Part shown: positions 29,759-37,565 of the stretch, in pieces
How the letters are laid out: each line of letters begins with the position of its first letter
Numbering within the stretch: position 1 is the first letter of the stretch
Origin: Bacteroidetes bacterium HGW-Bacteroidetes-3
Lineage (GTDB): Bacteria > Bacteroidota > Bacteroidia > Flavobacteriales > Flavobacteriaceae
NCBI GenBank assembly: GCA_002842505.1
Contig: PHDE01000005.1
Location: 1-48,112, forward strand
Direction of reading: 5' to 3'
Length of the DNA: 48,112 bases
Translations under genes and position numbers: made by a program
The notes under the pieces: generated by a model
Database searches by the model: none
What the model was told of the DNA's origin: nothing
Seen by the model: only the letters and a program-made list of their open reading frames with translations

Positions 29759-30574
29759 TTATTGAACTAATTGTAAGTAAATAAAAATAAACGGCGCAGC
29801 AAAAATAACACTGTCAAATCTGTCTAAAAATCCGCCATGTCCCGGTATAAAATTACTGCTGTCTTTAACGCCAGCCTGTCTTTTGAACATAGATTCTATT
29901 AAATCGCCCAACACGCCAAAGATACTCACAATTCCTGCAATAATTATCCACTGTTTAAGGGTAAGGGAAGTAAATTGGTAGGCTAAAATAAAACTCACAA
30001 TAAAAGTAAAAATCATGCCTCCAATAAAACCTTCTATTGTTTTATTTGGAGAAATTCGTTCCAATAATTTATGTTTCCCAATGTTTTTTCCCACTAAAAA
30101 AGCAAAAGTATCATTTGTCCAAATTAATATAAAAACTCCTAAAATAGTGGTGTTTATATAATTAAAGGAAGCATTTAAAAATGGAATTTGCACTATTAAG
30201 GTGAAAGGAACCACAATATATATTACGGATAGAAAAATCTTGCCTAAATGGCTGACAACTTCTTCTTTTTTAGCAAATAGAATAGAGGCGAAAGTGATGA
30301 AAATTGTTAAAAACAGCATCACACCCACATACTCAAATATAACTCTGGAAGGAAGATCTTCTAAATTTAAGATGTTTCCAAAAATAAAAAAAAGTATTCC
30401 TATAATATAGGGAAATATACTTGTTAGCTGAATCATTTTTTTAAACTCATAAAGGCAAAACAGCATAGAAATAAAAAAAATAACAATAAATGATATTTTG
30501 CTAAAAAGTATGCAAAATATTAAAACACCAACAAAAACAAGTCCAGATATTGTACGTTTTAAAATTAGTTTCAT
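29759..30574 (-). CDS. cdsA: Phosphatidate cytidylyltransferase
   Basis: Integral membrane enzyme that makes CDP-diacylglycerol from CTP and phosphatidate, the branch point of phospholipid synthesis. The 271-residue protein has about eight hydrophobic segments. It carries the CDS signature near the C-terminus, ESMFKRQAGVKDSSNFIPGH followed by GGFLDRFDS, with the conserved Lys, Asp, His and Asp residues, and ISPNKTIEGFIGG in the middle. It lies 3 bp after the LUD-domain gene and 2 bp before psd. Confidence 0.96.
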   Translation of the reverse strand: MKLILKRTISGLVFVGVLIFCILFSKISFIVIFFISMLFCLYEFKKMIQLTSIFPYIIGILFFIFGNILNLEDLPSRVIFEYVGVMLFLTIFITFASILFAKKEEVVSHLGKIFLSVIYIVVPFTLIVQIPFLNASFNYINTTILGVFILIWTNDTFAFLVGKNIGKHKLLERISPNKTIEGFIGGMIFTFIVSFILAYQFTSLTLKQWIIIAGIVSIFGVLGDLIESMFKRQAGVKDSSNFIPGHGGFLDRFDSVIFAAPFIFIYLQLVQ

Positions 30575-30577
30575 AGG

Positions 30578-31165
30578 TTATAGGTCTTCAAACAACAGCA
30601 AATATAAGTTTTTTGAATTGGTATTGCCGTAACTCATAAAATCTTCCTCAATTGAATCAATATTGAAATTGTTAATTGCACTTATATTACTGGGAATATT
30701 TCCCTGATAACGCGATTTAATGCCGGTTAAACTTTCTCCTTTTGTGTTTACCAATTGACTGGTGGTGGCGTAAACAATAAAATTTTCCGACAATTCTGCG
30801 ATTTTATGTTCTTTAAGTTGATTTGAAGAAAATAAAATGCTGCCATTTTCCGCAATAAGATGTTCACAACTTAAAAAGAATGGATATGACTTGTTTAAAT
30901 TTTCGGTAGTTTCAACCTTAATGGCTTTTATAAGTTTAAGCAAATCTGTGTCATTACAGCTTATTGTTTTCCAATTATTCTCCTGAATTATTTTTGACAA
31001 ATTTAGCGTAACTTCTTCTAAAGAAGTGCAATACAAAAACTTACCTTTTTTACTGATGAAATTTTTAACAAAAATTTGATCAATAGGCAAATCCTGAAAT
31101 TCTAAAGATGAATCTGCAGTTTCTTTTGATTTTGGAGTATTAAATAACTTTTTGAAAAAATTCAT
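30578..31165 (-). CDS. LUD-domain protein (LutC-like)
   Basis: Cytoplasmic protein of 195 residues with a LUD/LutC-like domain: SCEHLIAENGSILFSS, FIVYATTSQLV, and the ISAINNFNIDSIEED stretch. In lactate-utilisation operons LutC partners LutA and LutB, which are absent here. Flavobacteria regularly keep this stand-alone version between ftsH and cdsA, where its job is unknown. The first 35 residues are polar and poorly conserved. Assignment is from the motif order and context. Confidence 0.75.
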   Translation of the reverse strand: MNFFKKLFNTPKSKETADSSLEFQDLPIDQIFVKNFISKKGKFLYCTSLEEVTLNLSKIIQENNWKTISCNDTDLLKLIKAIKVETTENLNKSYPFFLSCEHLIAENGSILFSSNQLKEHKIAELSENFIVYATTSQLVNTKGESLTGIKSRYQGNIPSNISAINNFNIDSIEEDFMSYGNTNSKNLYLLLFEDL

Positions 31166-31208
31166 TATTTATATTGAATAAATCCAAAAATATAAAAAAG
31201 TTAGCAAT

Positions 31209-33206
31209 TTACTCCTTTGTTTCTAATGAATTTTCAATATTTGTTTCGGCTATAATTTCTTCATCCACAACTTCAGTCACCAATTCCGCATACTCATTTT
31301 CAAAAGCTCTTTTCCCAAAAATAATTTCTAAATCGGTTTTGAAGATGACTTCTTTTTCCAATAATTTTTCAGCCAAAGTGGTTAGTTTATCTTTATTTTC
31401 GCTCAATATCTGAACAGCTCTTTGAAATTGTTCTTCAATTAGTTTCGAAATTTCTTTATCAATAATTATTGCAGTATCTTCACTGTAAGGTTTGGTGAAA
31501 TTGTAGTCGGATTGCCCAGAGGAATCATAATAGGTAATATTCCCAATTTTATCATTTAAACCATAAACAGTAACCATTGCCCTTGCTTGTTTGGTCACTT
31601 TTTCAAGATCGTTTAAGGCACCGGTAGATATTCTGTCAAATATTAGTTTTTCTGCAGCTCTTCCTGCAAGTGTTGCGCACATTTCATCCAACATTTGTTC
31701 GGTTTGCACAATTTGGCGTTCTTCTGGCAAATACCAAGCTGCACCAAGCGATTGGCCTCTTGGCACAATAGTCACTTTTACTAGTGGCGCGGCGTGCTCT
31801 AACATCCAACTTGCAGTTGCGTGGCCAGCTTCGTGGAAAGCAATTGTTTTCTTTTCTCTTGGGGAAATAAGCTTGTTTTTCTTTTCAAGTCCGCCAACAA
31901 TTCTGTCAACTGCATCCAAAAAATCTTGATGATGCACTGCTTTTTTGCTTTTTCTTGCGGCTATTAAAGCCGCTTCGTTACATAAATTTGCGATATCAGC
32001 TCCTGAAAATCCGGGCGTTTGTTGTGACAAAAATTTGATGTCCACATCTTTATGAAGTTTTAACGGTTGAATATGAACCTTAAAAATAGCTTCTCGTTCA
32101 GTTAAATTTGGCAAGTCAACATAAATCTGACGGTCAAAACGACCGGCTCTTAACAATGCTTTGTCCAGCACATCCGCACGGTTTGTGGCTGCAATTACAA
32201 TTACGTTAGTATCTGTTCCAAAACCATCCATTTCAGTTAACAACTGGTTTAAGGTGTTTTCTCTTTCATCATTACCTCCAGTAACATTGTTTTTTCCGCG
32301 TGATCTTCCAACGGCATCAATTTCATCAATAAAAATGATGGAAGGTGCTTTTTGCTGTGCTTGCTTAAATAAATCTCTTACTCTAGAAGCGCCAACTCCC
32401 ACGAACATTTCAACAAAATCAGATCCTGAAAGTGAGAAAAACGGAACGCCCGCCTCACCAGCAACGGCTTTTGCCAACAATGTTTTACCTGTTCCCGGAG
32501 GGCCAACCAATAAAGCTCCTTTCGGAATTTTTCCGCCTAGGGAAGTATATTTATCCGGACTTTTCAAAAAGTCCACAATTTCTTGAATTTCCTCTTTTGC
32601 GCCTTCCAATCCGGCCACATCTTTAAAGGAAGTTTTTACTTTTTGGTCTTGGTCAAATAATTTTGCTTTTGATTTACCGATGCTGAATATTTGTCCGCCA
32701 CCGCCTCCAGCGCCACCGCCCGACATTCTTCTCATAAAATAAATCCACAAACCAATTAAAAATATAAAAGGCAAATACATCAATATTTGCTCAAAAAAAT
32801 TGGTTCTTTCAACATTTTTAACGTCAAAATCCAGTTGTTTTGCTTCTTTTTCGGCACTTAATTCTTTCTCAAAATTTTGCAAATCACCGAAGGAATATGA
32901 ATACATTGGCGAATCGCCAGCGTACATAGAAGTTTTGTTTTTTTTGTGTTTTTCTTTTTCTTGCGCGTCTTTTTTAATATAAATATTGGCGATATTTTTA
33001 TTTACAATATCTATTCTGGAAATATCATTGTCTGCCAAAATTGTTTTAAATTCATTCTGGCTCAAATTTTTGGAGGATAAATCTCCCGCACTGAAAAATT
33101 GATAGACAAGAAATAGAACGAAAATGCCGCCATAAATCCAATAAAAATTAAATTTTGGTGGTTTTATGCCTTTGTTATTGGGCGTATTTTTAGGATTCTG
33201 AGCCAT
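31209..33206 (-). CDS. ftsH: ATP-dependent zinc metalloprotease FtsH
   Basis: Membrane-anchored AAA+ protease that degrades misassembled membrane proteins and regulatory proteins. The 665-residue product has two transmembrane helices (about 22-42 and 140-160) around a periplasmic domain, and a glycine-rich stretch. Walker A is GPPGTGKT (about 231), Walker B is [11 protein letters not shown], the SRH is [31 protein letters not shown], and the zinc site is HEAGH (about 455) with a later distal aspartate. It belongs to the operon starting at rsfS, 27 bp upstream. Confidence 0.98.
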   Translation of the reverse strand: MAQNPKNTPNNKGIKPPKFNFYWIYGGIFVLFLVYQFFSAGDLSSKNLSQNEFKTILADNDISRIDIVNKNIANIYIKKDAQEKEKHKKNKTSMYAGDSPMYSYSFGDLQNFEKELSAEKEAKQLDFDVKNVERTNFFEQILMYLPFIFLIGLWIYFMRRMSGGGAGGGGGQIFSIGKSKAKLFDQDQKVKTSFKDVAGLEGAKEEIQEIVDFLKSPDKYTSLGGKIPKGALLVGPPGTGKTLLAKAVAGEAGVPFFSLSGSDFVEMFVGVGASRVRDLFKQAQQKAPSIIFIDEIDAVGRSRGKNNVTGGNDERENTLNQLLTEMDGFGTDTNVIVIAATNRADVLDKALLRAGRFDRQIYVDLPNLTEREAIFKVHIQPLKLHKDVDIKFLSQQTPGFSGADIANLCNEAALIAARKSKKAVHHQDFLDAVDRIVGGLEKKNKLISPREKKTIAFHEAGHATASWMLEHAAPLVKVTIVPRGQSLGAAWYLPEERQIVQTEQMLDEMCATLAGRAAEKLIFDRISTGALNDLEKVTKQARAMVTVYGLNDKIGNITYYDSSGQSDYNFTKPYSEDTAIIIDKEISKLIEEQFQRAVQILSENKDKLTTLAEKLLEKEVIFKTDLEIIFGKRAFENEYAELVTEVVDEEIIAETNIENSLETKE

Positions 33207-33233
33207 TGTATTTTTTAAATTATTTGTAATAAA

Positions 33234-33605
33234 TTAATTTGTTGAAGCTATTTTTGTGATTTTAGCATCACCCCATAAACGTTCAATATCATAGTATTCA
33301 CGTATGTGTTTTTGAAATACGTGGACAACAATATCTACGTAATCCAATAAAATCCATTCTGCAACGCCTTCGCCTTCAACATGCCATGGTTTTTCTTTTG
33401 TTGATTTGCTTACTTGTTTTTGTATAATGCCCGAAATGGCGTTTACGTGGGTATTTGAAGTTCCCGTACATGTAATAAAATAATCACAAACCGTATTGTC
33501 AATTTCCCTCAAATCTAAAATTTGAACATTTACTCCTTTAACATCATCAATCGCTTTTAAAATTGCTACAATTAAGTCGTCTGCGTTATTATTTTTTTTT
33601 GCCAT
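33234..33605 (-). CDS. rsfS: Ribosome silencing factor RsfS
   Basis: Binds ribosomal protein uL14 and blocks subunit joining when nutrients are short. The 123-residue product has the DUF143 core: DLIVAILKAIDDVKGVNVQILDLREI, DYFITCTGTSNTHVNAIS, PWHVEGEGVAEWILLDYVDIVVHVF and YYDIERLWGDA. I start at the ATG at 33605 (MAKKNNNADD); the frame could extend eight residues further. It is the promoter-proximal gene of the operon running to yceI and is divergent from birA. Confidence 0.96.
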   Translation of the reverse strand: MAKKNNNADDLIVAILKAIDDVKGVNVQILDLREIDNTVCDYFITCTGTSNTHVNAISGIIQKQVSKSTKEKPWHVEGEGVAEWILLDYVDIVVHVFQKHIREYYDIERLWGDAKITKIASTN

Positions 33606-33626
33606 TAATTTTTTTTTAGTTTTGTG

Positions 33627-33634
33627 CAAAGTTA
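33627..33634 (-). promoter_or_regulatory. TAACTTTG -7 box of the rsfS operon
   Basis: Exact TAnnTTTG match on the minus strand, 22 bp before the rsfS ATG. The identical octamer drives birA in the other direction 31 bp away. Confidence 0.5.
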
Positions 33635-33664
33635 TTATTTTTTTACAACATAATGTGCTTAAAG

Positions 33665-33672
33665 TAACTTTG
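33665..33672 (+). promoter_or_regulatory. TAACTTTG -7 box of birA
   Basis: Exact TAnnTTTG match, 20 bp before the birA ATG at 33692; back-to-back with the rsfS promoter. No clear -33 TTG. Confidence 0.5.
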
Positions 33673-33691
33673 CTAAAATAATCTATTTGAA

Positions 33692-34429
33692 ATGAATATT
33701 ATCAAACTTGATGCCATTGAATCTACAAATTTATACCTGAAGAGGCTTGCTGTTGAAAAAGAGGCGGAAAGTTATACGGTGGTGACAGCGAATTATCAAA
33801 CTTCCGGTCGCGGACAAATGGGTGCGTCGTGGCATTCTGAAAGTGGTAAAAATTTAACATTCAGTATGTTAATTAAATTTTCGTCTTTTGAAATTGAACA
33901 TCAGTTTTATTTAAGTATGGCTGTTTCTTTGGGATTATTGGCTGCTATTCGCACATATATTTCGTCACCGTTATTTGTTAAATGGCCAAACGACATTTTG
34001 GCAGATAAAGACAAACTTGCTGGTATTTTAATTGAAAATATAATTAGTGGAAATATAATCAAACAAACAGTAATTGGCATAGGGCTTAATGTGAATCAGG
34101 AAAAATTCCCTCCAACTATTGGAAATGTGACGTCATTAAAAAACATTTCAGGAAATTTTTATAACATTGATTTATTGTTGGAATCCATTGTAACTTCAAT
34201 TCAAAACTTTATGGGTTATGTAGAACGGAAGGAATTTGAATCCCTTAAAAAAATATATTTAAAGTCACTTTATAGGTTTCAAACGCCATCTATGTTTGAA
34301 GACAACAAAGGAACTGTTTTTTTAGGTAGAATTGTGGATATTTTAGAGGACGGAAAATTGTTGGTTGAATTGGACGATGAAAAAACCCGCAAATTCAATT
34401 TCAAAGAAATTAAATTTGCGAGTCGTTAA
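33692..34429 (+). CDS. birA: Biotin-[acetyl-CoA-carboxylase] ligase
   Basis: Activates biotin and attaches it to carrier lysines of carboxylases. The 245-residue protein lacks the N-terminal DNA-binding domain of E. coli BirA, so it is an enzyme only. Visible motifs are LDAIESTNLYLKRL, TSGRGQMGASWHSESGKNLTFS (biotinoyl-AMP loop, about 35-55), VKWPNDILADKDKLAGILIEN (about 90-110) and GIGLNVNQ. A short C-terminal SH3-like segment (GRIVDILEDGKLLVEL) completes it. It is monocistronic, divergent from the rsfS operon. Confidence 0.95.
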   Translation: MNIIKLDAIESTNLYLKRLAVEKEAESYTVVTANYQTSGRGQMGASWHSESGKNLTFSMLIKFSSFEIEHQFYLSMAVSLGLLAAIRTYISSPLFVKWPNDILADKDKLAGILIENIISGNIIKQTVIGIGLNVNQEKFPPTIGNVTSLKNISGNFYNIDLLLESIVTSIQNFMGYVERKEFESLKKIYLKSLYRFQTPSMFEDNKGTVFLGRIVDILEDGKLLVELDDEKTRKFNFKEIKFASR

Positions 34430-34444
34430 AATAGGATTCAAGAA

Positions 34445-34834
34445 TTATAATTTTTCTGAATTTTCAGCCAAGGTATCTATAAATTTTTGAAGCGGACTTT
34501 TTACCATCATTGCCATCATCGGATTAAAATCTCCTTCAAAAAGCAATTGCAGCTCACAGCTATTTTCTGAAATTGGCTGCGTTAACGTGGTTAAGGAAAA
34601 ATTTAATTTGCTGCTTGCTGCGCTTAAAACAACCTTGTCAAACTCCTTTTTTTCTTTAATCACCAACCTAATTTCTGGCATTCCTTTTAGGCTGAAAAGA
34701 AAAGAATCTCCATCAACTTCAAATTTGTCAATATTTTCAGGCATTAATTTTTCAAAATTCTGGAGGTTGGTTAAAAATTCAAAAAAATCTTTTTGAGATT
34801 TATTTACAACCGATTTTTTACTTTCTAAGTTCAT
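34445..34834 (-). CDS. SRPBCC-fold protein
   Basis: Small cytoplasmic protein of 129 residues with the START/Bet v 1-like pattern of SRPBCC proteins: VVNKSQKDFFEFLTNLQNFEKLMPENI, DSFLFSLKGMPEIRLVIKEK, LNFSLTTLTQPISENSCELQLLFEGDF and a long C-terminal helix. The fold binds hydrophobic ligands; the ligand is unknown. It follows pyrE by 10 bp on the same strand, as in many flavobacteria, and ends 15 bp from the convergent birA gene with no terminator hairpin between them. Confidence 0.85.
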   Translation of the reverse strand: MNLESKKSVVNKSQKDFFEFLTNLQNFEKLMPENIDKFEVDGDSFLFSLKGMPEIRLVIKEKKEFDKVVLSAASSKLNFSLTTLTQPISENSCELQLLFEGDFNPMMAMMVKSPLQKFIDTLAENSEKL

Positions 34835-34844
34835 AATTTATAAT

Positions 34845-35486
34845 TTATTGTTTCCACTCACTCGGATTTTCTCTCCACTGTTTAAGCGTTTCTAATTCTT
34901 TTTCGGTAATATAATTATTGTCGAGCGATTGCTCCAGTAAATAATCGTAGTTGCTTAACGTATGTAATTTAACGTTGGCTTCTTTAAAATTTTCCTTGGC
35001 AATGTCAAATCCGTAAGAAAAAATAGCGACCATTCCTTTTACATTTGCACCTTCTTGCTGCAATGCTTTAACGGCATTTAAACTGCTTTTTCCCGTGCTG
35101 ATTAAATCTTCAATAACCACCACATTTTTGTTTTTCTCCAAAAATCCTTCCACCTGATTTTGTCTGCCGTGGCTTTTTGGTTCGGGTCTAACATATACAA
35201 ATGGAACGTTCAATTGCTGGGCAACTAAAATGCCAATGGCAATGGCGCCGGTTGCAACACCTGCAATTACATCGGGTTTTCCGTATTCTTGTTCAATAAT
35301 TTTTGCTAAATTTTCCTTTAAATAAGTTCTTATTTCAGGAAAAGAAAGCGTGGTTCTGTTGTCGCAATATATAGGCGATTTCCATCCAGAAGCCCAAGTA
35401 AATGGGTCGTTTGGCTGTAATTTAATTGCTTTTATTTGCAACAAAAGTGCGGCTGTTTTTTTTGCAGTATCTTTGTTTAAAATCAT
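34845..35486 (-). CDS. pyrE: Orotate phosphoribosyltransferase
   Basis: Joins orotate to PRPP to form OMP, the fifth step of pyrimidine synthesis. The 213-residue product (from ATG 35486, MILNKDTAKK) has PFTWASGWKSPIYCDNR, GVATGAIAIGILVAQQL, FVYVRPEPKSHGRQNQ and the PRPP loop VVVIEDLISTGKSSLNAV (about 115-132). A longer frame from 35588 would add a hydrophobic stretch that is really antisense to the Nudix gene. The start codon is only 7 bp from that divergent gene's ATG. Confidence 0.96.
   Translation of the reverse strand: MILNKDTAKKTAALLLQIKAIKLQPNDPFTWASGWKSPIYCDNRTTLSFPEIRTYLKENLAKIIEQEYGKPDVIAGVATGAIAIGILVAQQLNVPFVYVRPEPKSHGRQNQVEGFLEKNKNVVVIEDLISTGKSSLNAVKALQQEGANVKGMVAIFSYGFDIAKENFKEANVKLHTLSNYDYLLEQSLDNNYITEKELETLKQWRENPSEWKQ
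35468..35475 (+). promoter_or_regulatory. TATCTTTG -7 box of the Nudix gene, inside pyrE
   Basis: Exact TAnnTTTG match, 18 bp before the Nudix ATG at 35494, and located within the first codons of pyrE on the other strand. Confidence 0.5.
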
Positions 35487-35490
35487 AGCG

Positions 35491-35519
35491 CAAATGTATA
35501 AAGTTTTTGTGAATGACTG
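35491..35519 (-). promoter_or_regulatory. pyrE promoter overlapping the Nudix start codon
   Basis: On the minus strand, TACATTTG (35491-35498) contains the complement of the Nudix ATG. The nearby minus-strand TTG is about 23 bp upstream. The predicted start site falls at or next to the pyrE ATG (35486), implying a leaderless or nearly leaderless mRNA. Confidence 0.45.
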
Positions 35520-36075
35520 TCCAATAATTTTGACAGATAATAAGAAAAATGCAATAAATTTTAACTTGGTTAATTTTGAAAACATCAAGGTTGATGAAAT
35601 TGTTGGTCAAATTTTTCAGAATAAATTAGCTGGCATTGCTTTGTTTTGTGAAAATTTAGAGAATAATTGGAAAGAATTTCAATCCTGTTTTAAAATTCAA
35701 AAAGCTGCAGGAGGGAAGGTTGTAAATGCCAACAATGAAGTGCTGTTTATTTACCGATTTAACAAATGGGATTTGCCAAAAGGAAAATTGGAAAAAGGAG
35801 AATCTGTTTCAGAATGCGCCGTTCGGGAAGTTGAAGAAGAATGCAGCATCACGAATCTTCAAATAGTAAAACCGTTAGAAACCACTTATCATATATATCA
35901 AGAAAAAGGAAAAACCATTTTAAAAATCACTTATTGGTTTTTGATGCGCACTGAATTTATTGGTGAATTAACCCCGCAATCGGAAGAAGGTATTGAACAG
36001 GTTGTTTTTAAAAATGAAGCAGAAATTAAGTCTGCCTTAGAAAATACTTATGAAAATATTAAGTTGTTGTTTTAG
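35494..36075 (+). CDS. Nudix hydrolase
   Basis: Hydrolase of 193 residues, probably acting on a nucleoside diphosphate linked to another moiety. Residues about 1-70 are an unassigned N-terminal segment. The Nudix domain follows with box GKLEKGESVSECAVREVEEE (about 105-124), matching G-x5-E-x7-RE-U-x-EE but with Ser in place of the usual final Gly (CSI instead of xGU). The metal-binding glutamates are intact. I start at the ATG at 35494 (MYKVFVNDCP); upstream codons in frame are antisense to pyrE. Flavobacteria typically keep this gene divergent from pyrE, and the substrate is unknown. Confidence 0.88.
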   Translation: MYKVFVNDCPIILTDNKKNAINFNLVNFENIKVDEIVGQIFQNKLAGIALFCENLENNWKEFQSCFKIQKAAGGKVVNANNEVLFIYRFNKWDLPKGKLEKGESVSECAVREVEEECSITNLQIVKPLETTYHIYQEKGKTILKITYWFLMRTEFIGELTPQSEEGIEQVVFKNEAEIKSALENTYENIKLLF

Positions 36076-36084
36076 GCTACTCGA

Positions 36085-36720
36085 TTAATTTTTTTCTTCA
36101 TTCAAATAAGAAATCCACGCTGCTTTAGTATTTAAGTTTTTGATGATGGAAGCATCATTTACTTTAACAATTGAAATTTCTTCGGAATTTACTTTTTTAA
36201 TCTGCAGATCCAGCCGCGAATTTTCTTCTGAAATATTTAAAGAAACCAGTTTCTGCCAAAAATCAGCATTCATTTTTATGGGATGGCCATTTTTACCTTC
36301 AAAATTTGGCATCACAATGGTATTTTTTACTGCGACTATTTTATTTAATTCTTCCGAAATTAAAAGCGGAACATCAATTGGCATTAAAAGCACATCAACC
36401 TTGGAATTTATTTTTTTCAAAACTGTTTGAAGCGTTGAAAACGAACCCAATTCGGGTGATGGATTAATGATGGTTTTTAACTTTAAACCTTGATAATCAA
36501 CTTCATTTGTCAATGCGGTTTTCAACCAAGGAATTGCATCAAAATAGTGCCCATAATTGTAACCCAAACCAATATAAACTGTCTTTATTTTTGTTTTTGA
36601 AATGCGATTTAACTGCTCTAAAATCCAAAAAGTGTGTTTGTATTTAAGCATTCCTTTTGCAACGCCCATTCTTTCAGATTTTCCGCCGGCGAGCAAAACA
36701 AAAACGGTTTTATTTTCCAT
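36085..36720 (-). CDS. MobA-like molybdenum cofactor nucleotidyltransferase
   Basis: NTP-transferase of 211 residues with the nucleotide loop VLLAGGKSERMGVAKGML (about 8-25) and the metal-binding LLMPIDVPLL aspartate (about 115-120). Relatives (MobA, MocA) add GMP or CMP to molybdopterin. Encoded next to XdhC and a molybdenum hydroxylase, it most likely makes the dinucleotide cofactor MCD needed by that enzyme family. Its 5' end overlaps the 3' end of xdhC by 11 bp, so they are coupled. MobA versus MocA specificity cannot be told here. Confidence 0.85.
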   Translation of the reverse strand: MENKTVFVLLAGGKSERMGVAKGMLKYKHTFWILEQLNRISKTKIKTVYIGLGYNYGHYFDAIPWLKTALTNEVDYQGLKLKTIINPSPELGSFSTLQTVLKKINSKVDVLLMPIDVPLLISEELNKIVAVKNTIVMPNFEGKNGHPIKMNADFWQKLVSLNISEENSRLDLQIKKVNSEEISIVKVNDASIIKNLNTKAAWISYLNEEKN

Positions 36721-37471
36721 AATATTCTTTCAACAATTCCGAAGCAATGCTAATGGCAATTTCTTTGGGCGTAAATCCGCCAATATCCAGTCCAATCGGA
36801 CAGTGAACGGGAGAAATTCCAGGCTCAAAATTGAGTTCCTTTTTTAGCAAATTATTGAATTTGTTTTTTTTCGTTTTGCTGCCAATAAGACCAATATATT
36901 TTGTTTCGGAATGCAAGGCCAACGCCGTTATTTCAAAATCCAATTTGTGGTCGTGCGTCATAATGGCAACGTAACAATTTGGTCCCCAATTGATAAATTG
37001 TTTGTATAAATCAAAATTAATGTCGGAATACCTGATAGATTTGTCTATTTCAATGGTGTTTTTCCAGTTTTCGCGGATATCCAATAAGGTAATGTTGAAA
37101 GGTGTATTTTTTAAAATATGGCACAATTCAACGCCAATATGTCCAGCGCCAAAAAGATACAATTCGGGAGATTGATTCATAGGTTCAATAATTAATTCCA
37201 CTTTACCGCCACAGCATTGCTCAAATTCCGGGCCCAATGTATAAGACAATTGCATTATTTTATTTAATTGAATGGCTACAACTGCTTCATCAATTACCTG
37301 ATATTCCAGTTTGCCGCCCCCAATGGTTCCGAAGATTTCTTTTTGTTTGGTGACAATCATTTTTGAAGCCACTTTACAAGGTGCCGAACCCAATATTTTT
37401 GTCACAGTAACCAAAGCAACCGGCTGTTTTTTTATTTTAAACTCTTGCAATAATTCAATCCAATTGTTCAT
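36710..37471 (-). CDS. XdhC-family cofactor maturation protein
   Basis: Protein of 253 residues that in relatives binds molybdenum cofactor, helps its sulfuration and inserts it into xanthine dehydrogenase-type enzymes. Motifs: KKQPVALVTVTKILGSAPCKVASKMIV (XdhC N-terminal domain with Cys), GTIGGGKLEYQVIDEA, and the C-terminal Rossmann-like LYLFGAGHIGVELCHIL (about 128-144) and YIGLIGSKTKK. It lies between the large hydroxylase subunit gene and the MobA-like gene, all on the minus strand, consistent with one maturation operon. Confidence 0.94.
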   Translation of the reverse strand: MNNWIELLQEFKIKKQPVALVTVTKILGSAPCKVASKMIVTKQKEIFGTIGGGKLEYQVIDEAVVAIQLNKIMQLSYTLGPEFEQCCGGKVELIIEPMNQSPELYLFGAGHIGVELCHILKNTPFNITLLDIRENWKNTIEIDKSIRYSDINFDLYKQFINWGPNCYVAIMTHDHKLDFEITALALHSETKYIGLIGSKTKKNKFNNLLKKELNFEPGISPVHCPIGLDIGGFTPKEIAISIASELLKEYYGK

Positions 37472-37565
37472 TTATTTGTTGAAGCGTTTATTTGTTTATT
37501 CGTGGAATTGTTTATTTGATTTTTTTAAACCTTCTAACTTTTAACTTTTCAACTTTTAACTTAAA

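Noticed and set aside
35350-35493. Extended N-terminus of the Nudix protein
   Set aside because: These codons are antisense to the conserved start of pyrE, and the likely promoter lies within them; ATG 35494 fits better.
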